This document shows, one piece after another, positions 34,811-36,867 of a stretch of 36,867 nt of DNA. How positions within the stretch are numbered: the first letter of the stretch is position 1; each line of letters begins with the position of its first letter. The translations under genes were made by a program, and so were the position numbers. Source of the stretch: DATIKM01 sp035477595 (GTDB lineage Bacteria > Armatimonadota > Chthonomonadetes > Chthonomonadales > CAJBBX01); NCBI GenBank assembly GCA_035477595.1, contig DATIKM010000095.1, positions 1-36,867 of the forward strand, written 5' to 3'. The notes beneath the pieces were generated by a model that searched no databases, was not told the origin of the DNA, and saw only the letters and a program-made list of their open reading frames with translations.

Positions 34811-35096
34811 CATTGACGAACGACTGATGGAGAAGCGCGAGGATATCCTGCGCATTGCTGGCCACCACGGAGCGCGCAATGTGCGCATCTTCGGTTCGCT
34901 GGCACGCGGCGAAGCCGACGCCCGGAGCGACGTGGATTTCCTGGTCGAGATGGAGCCTGGACGCAGCCTGTTCGACCTGGGGGGTCTTCAGTACGAGTTG
35001 GAGCGTCTGCTGGGCCGCCCGGTGGACGTCGTGACCGAGCGCGGGCTCAAGGCGCGGATTCGGGATCGGGTGCTCCACGAGGCGGTGCCGCTGTGA
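34806..35096 (+). CDS. mntA: MntA-type minimal nucleotidyltransferase, antitoxin of module 3
   Basis: The protein has 96 residues from ATG 34806, with the Shine-Dalgarno GAAGGAG supplied by coupling repeat 2. The nucleotidyltransferase motif is IFGSLARGEADARSDVDFLV: G30-S31, D42 and D44, with D74 in RPVDVVTERG. It is the intact form of copy 1, differing from it by a handful of bases and the missing G. It should adenylylate the HepT encoded by the next gene, whose GTG overlaps its stop by 4 bp (GTGA). Confidence 0.88.
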   Translation: MAIDERLMEKREDILRIAGHHGARNVRIFGSLARGEADARSDVDFLVEMEPGRSLFDLGGLQYELERLLGRPVDVVTERGLKARIRDRVLHEAVPL

Positions 35097-35437
35097 GAGA
35101 CCCCAATGAACGGTTGCGCGACATACTCGAGGCCATCGCGGCCATCGAGCGCCATCTGCATCGCGGTAAGGCCGCCTTCGAGCGGGACGAGTTGTTGCAG
35201 GGCTGGTTCGTCCGCAACCTGCAGATCATCGGCGAGGCGGCGCGGGCCTTGCCCGAGGGGGTGCGCGCGCTGGCGCCAGAGGTTGAATGGCCCAAGATCG
35301 TCGGGATGCGCAATGTGCTGGCGCACGGCTACTTCGACATCGACGCCGACATCGTCTGGGCCGCCGCCAACCGAGACGCCTTGGCGCTCAAGCCGCGCAT
35401 TCAGCAGCTCTTGCAGCGCCTGGAGGGGCCAACATGA
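35093..35437 (+). CDS. hepT: HepT-family HEPN toxin, module 3
   Basis: The protein has 114 residues from GTG 35093. Its N-terminus (MRDPNERLRDILEAIAAIER) is the same as in the truncated copy 1. The HEPN motif R73-NVLA-H78-G-Y80 is intact. The likely role is an mRNA- or tRNA-cleaving toxin held inactive by AMP added to its tyrosine. The stop is followed closely by the small ORF at 35434 that contains coupling repeat 3. Confidence 0.88.
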   Translation: MRDPNERLRDILEAIAAIERHLHRGKAAFERDELLQGWFVRNLQIIGEAARALPEGVRALAPEVEWPKIVGMRNVLAHGYFDIDADIVWAAANRDALALKPRIQQLLQRLEGPT

Positions 35438-35541
35438 AGCCCGTCCGGAGTATGGCCGAGCAGCAGGTCGAGGCGGCGAGGGTGGATGCCGCCATCTCCG
35501 CCAATCTGAAGGAGCTTGGGTTCTGGGACAAGACGCAATGA
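35434..35541 (+). CDS. Micro-ORF carrying the HsdM C-terminal tail
   Basis: The ORF has 35 codons from ATG 35434 (GGAGGGG upstream). It reads MKPVRSMAEQQVEAARVDAA then ISANLKELGFWDKTQ: from residue 9 it matches the HsdM C-terminus (EQQAEAAKLDAAIVANLKEL). It thus fuses a short leader with a copied HsdM tail. The stop overlaps the next start (ATGA). It could be a leftover of recombination that keeps translation coupled across the cassette boundary rather than a functional peptide. Confidence 0.5.
   Translation: MKPVRSMAEQQVEAARVDAAISANLKELGFWDKTQ
35487..35526 (+). repeat. Coupling repeat 3 (altered start codon)
   Basis: Matches copy 1 across the hsdM-tail codons and GAAGGAGCT, but the usual GGGTATGG reads GGGTTCTGG, so the ATG is lost and the frame runs on to the ATGA at 35538. 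Similarity to hsdM extends upstream to 35458. Confidence 0.8.
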
Positions 35542-35875
35542 CTCCGCAGTCGCTGCACCGCCTGGTCGAGGCCGGGCTCGTCGAAGAGCGCGGCCAGAAG
35601 AAGGGCCGCACCTGGCACCTCTCCGCCGCGACCTACCGGCTGCTCGGCGACAAGGCCGGCTACGTGCGCCAGCGCGGCTTCGAGCCGCTGCAGCAGGAAC
35701 AGATGGTGCTGCAATACGTGGACAAGCACGGGCGGATCGCGCGGCGCGAGGCGGCGGAGTTGTGCCGGATCGGTCCATATCAGGCGACACGCCTCCTGGC
35801 ACGTCTGGTCGAGGATGACCGCCTCGTCCGCCATGGCGTGCGTAAGACGGCATGGTATGAGCGGGGGCCAAAACT

Positions 35876-35879
<4 letters not shown>
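35538..35879 (+). CDS. Tandem winged-helix fragment of an AlbA_2/COG2865-type regulator
   Basis: The ORF has 113 residues from ATG 35538. It reads as two winged-helix units: LVEAGLVEERGQKKGRTWHL then ATYRLLGDKAGYVRQRGFEP, and MVLQYVDKHGRIARREAAEL, then LLARLVEDDRLVRHG. This resembles the C-terminal half of AlbA_2 (schlafen-like) ATP-binding regulators that are often found in type I restriction-modification operons. The N-terminal ATP-binding part is missing, so this is probably a remnant, although it may still bind DNA. The stop overlaps the next ATG (ATGA). Confidence 0.6.

Positions 35880-36867
<988 letters not shown>

Overview
The window is very GC-rich, densely coded DNA from a free-living heterotrophic bacterium. 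Secreted sugar-active proteins dominate: a DUF1080 3-keto-glycoside hydrolase-like protein, a DUF2961/GH172-like protein, a DUF4185 protein, a GH43 enzyme, two TIM-barrel glycosidase-like proteins, AP-endonuclease-type sugar isomerases, a UroD-superfamily protein and a hydrazine-synthase-alpha-like dihaem protein with discoidin modules. This repertoire is typical of Armatimonadota, Planctomycetota and similar polymer degraders. No rRNA or tRNA is present, so the phylum is an inference.

Layout. (1) 1-5.6 kb: the C-terminus of a SNF2-like helicase, a baeRF (release-factor-like) protein, a fused nucleotidyltransferase-galactokinase, and a convergent Hsp20 gene with a HAIR-like operator upstream. 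(2) 5.6-17.1 kb: an unknown protein behind a structured leader, TIM-barrel glycosidases, a small secreted protein, a UroD-like protein, an operon of GH172-like protein plus alpha/beta hydrolase, an operon of GH5-like protein plus DUF1080 protein, and a GH43 gene. (3) 17.1-27.1 kb: acylphosphatase, a 1515-residue secreted dihaem protein, a heterodimeric ABC exporter with one degenerate ATP site, and a DUF4185 protein. (4) 27.2-31.8 kb: an uncertain small ORF, two sugar-isomerase-like proteins, smpB with an apparently leaderless transcript, a membrane zinc-ribbon protein, a small zinc-ribbon protein and a DUF5989 micro-membrane protein. (5) 31.9-36.9 kb: a type I restriction-modification locus whose hsdM-hsdS junction is interrupted by an array of MntA/HepT (nucleotidyltransferase/HEPN) toxin-antitoxin modules and other fragments.

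The most unusual part is region 5. The last ~40 bp of hsdM, which hold its C-terminal codons, a Shine-Dalgarno sequence and the start codon of the next gene, occur four times, once before each cassette and finally before hsdS. The first mntA copy carries a one-base expansion of a G-run and its hepT is truncated. hsdM itself carries three in-frame palindromic inserts. A cluster of perfect palindromes lies just before hsdS.

Regions 2 and 3 read as a scavenging set for complex glycans. Secreted hydrolases release sugars or keto-sugars, the isomerase-like proteins could process monosaccharides, and the kinase-nucleotidyltransferase fusion could activate a sugar to an NDP-sugar. Substrates cannot be fixed from sequence alone.
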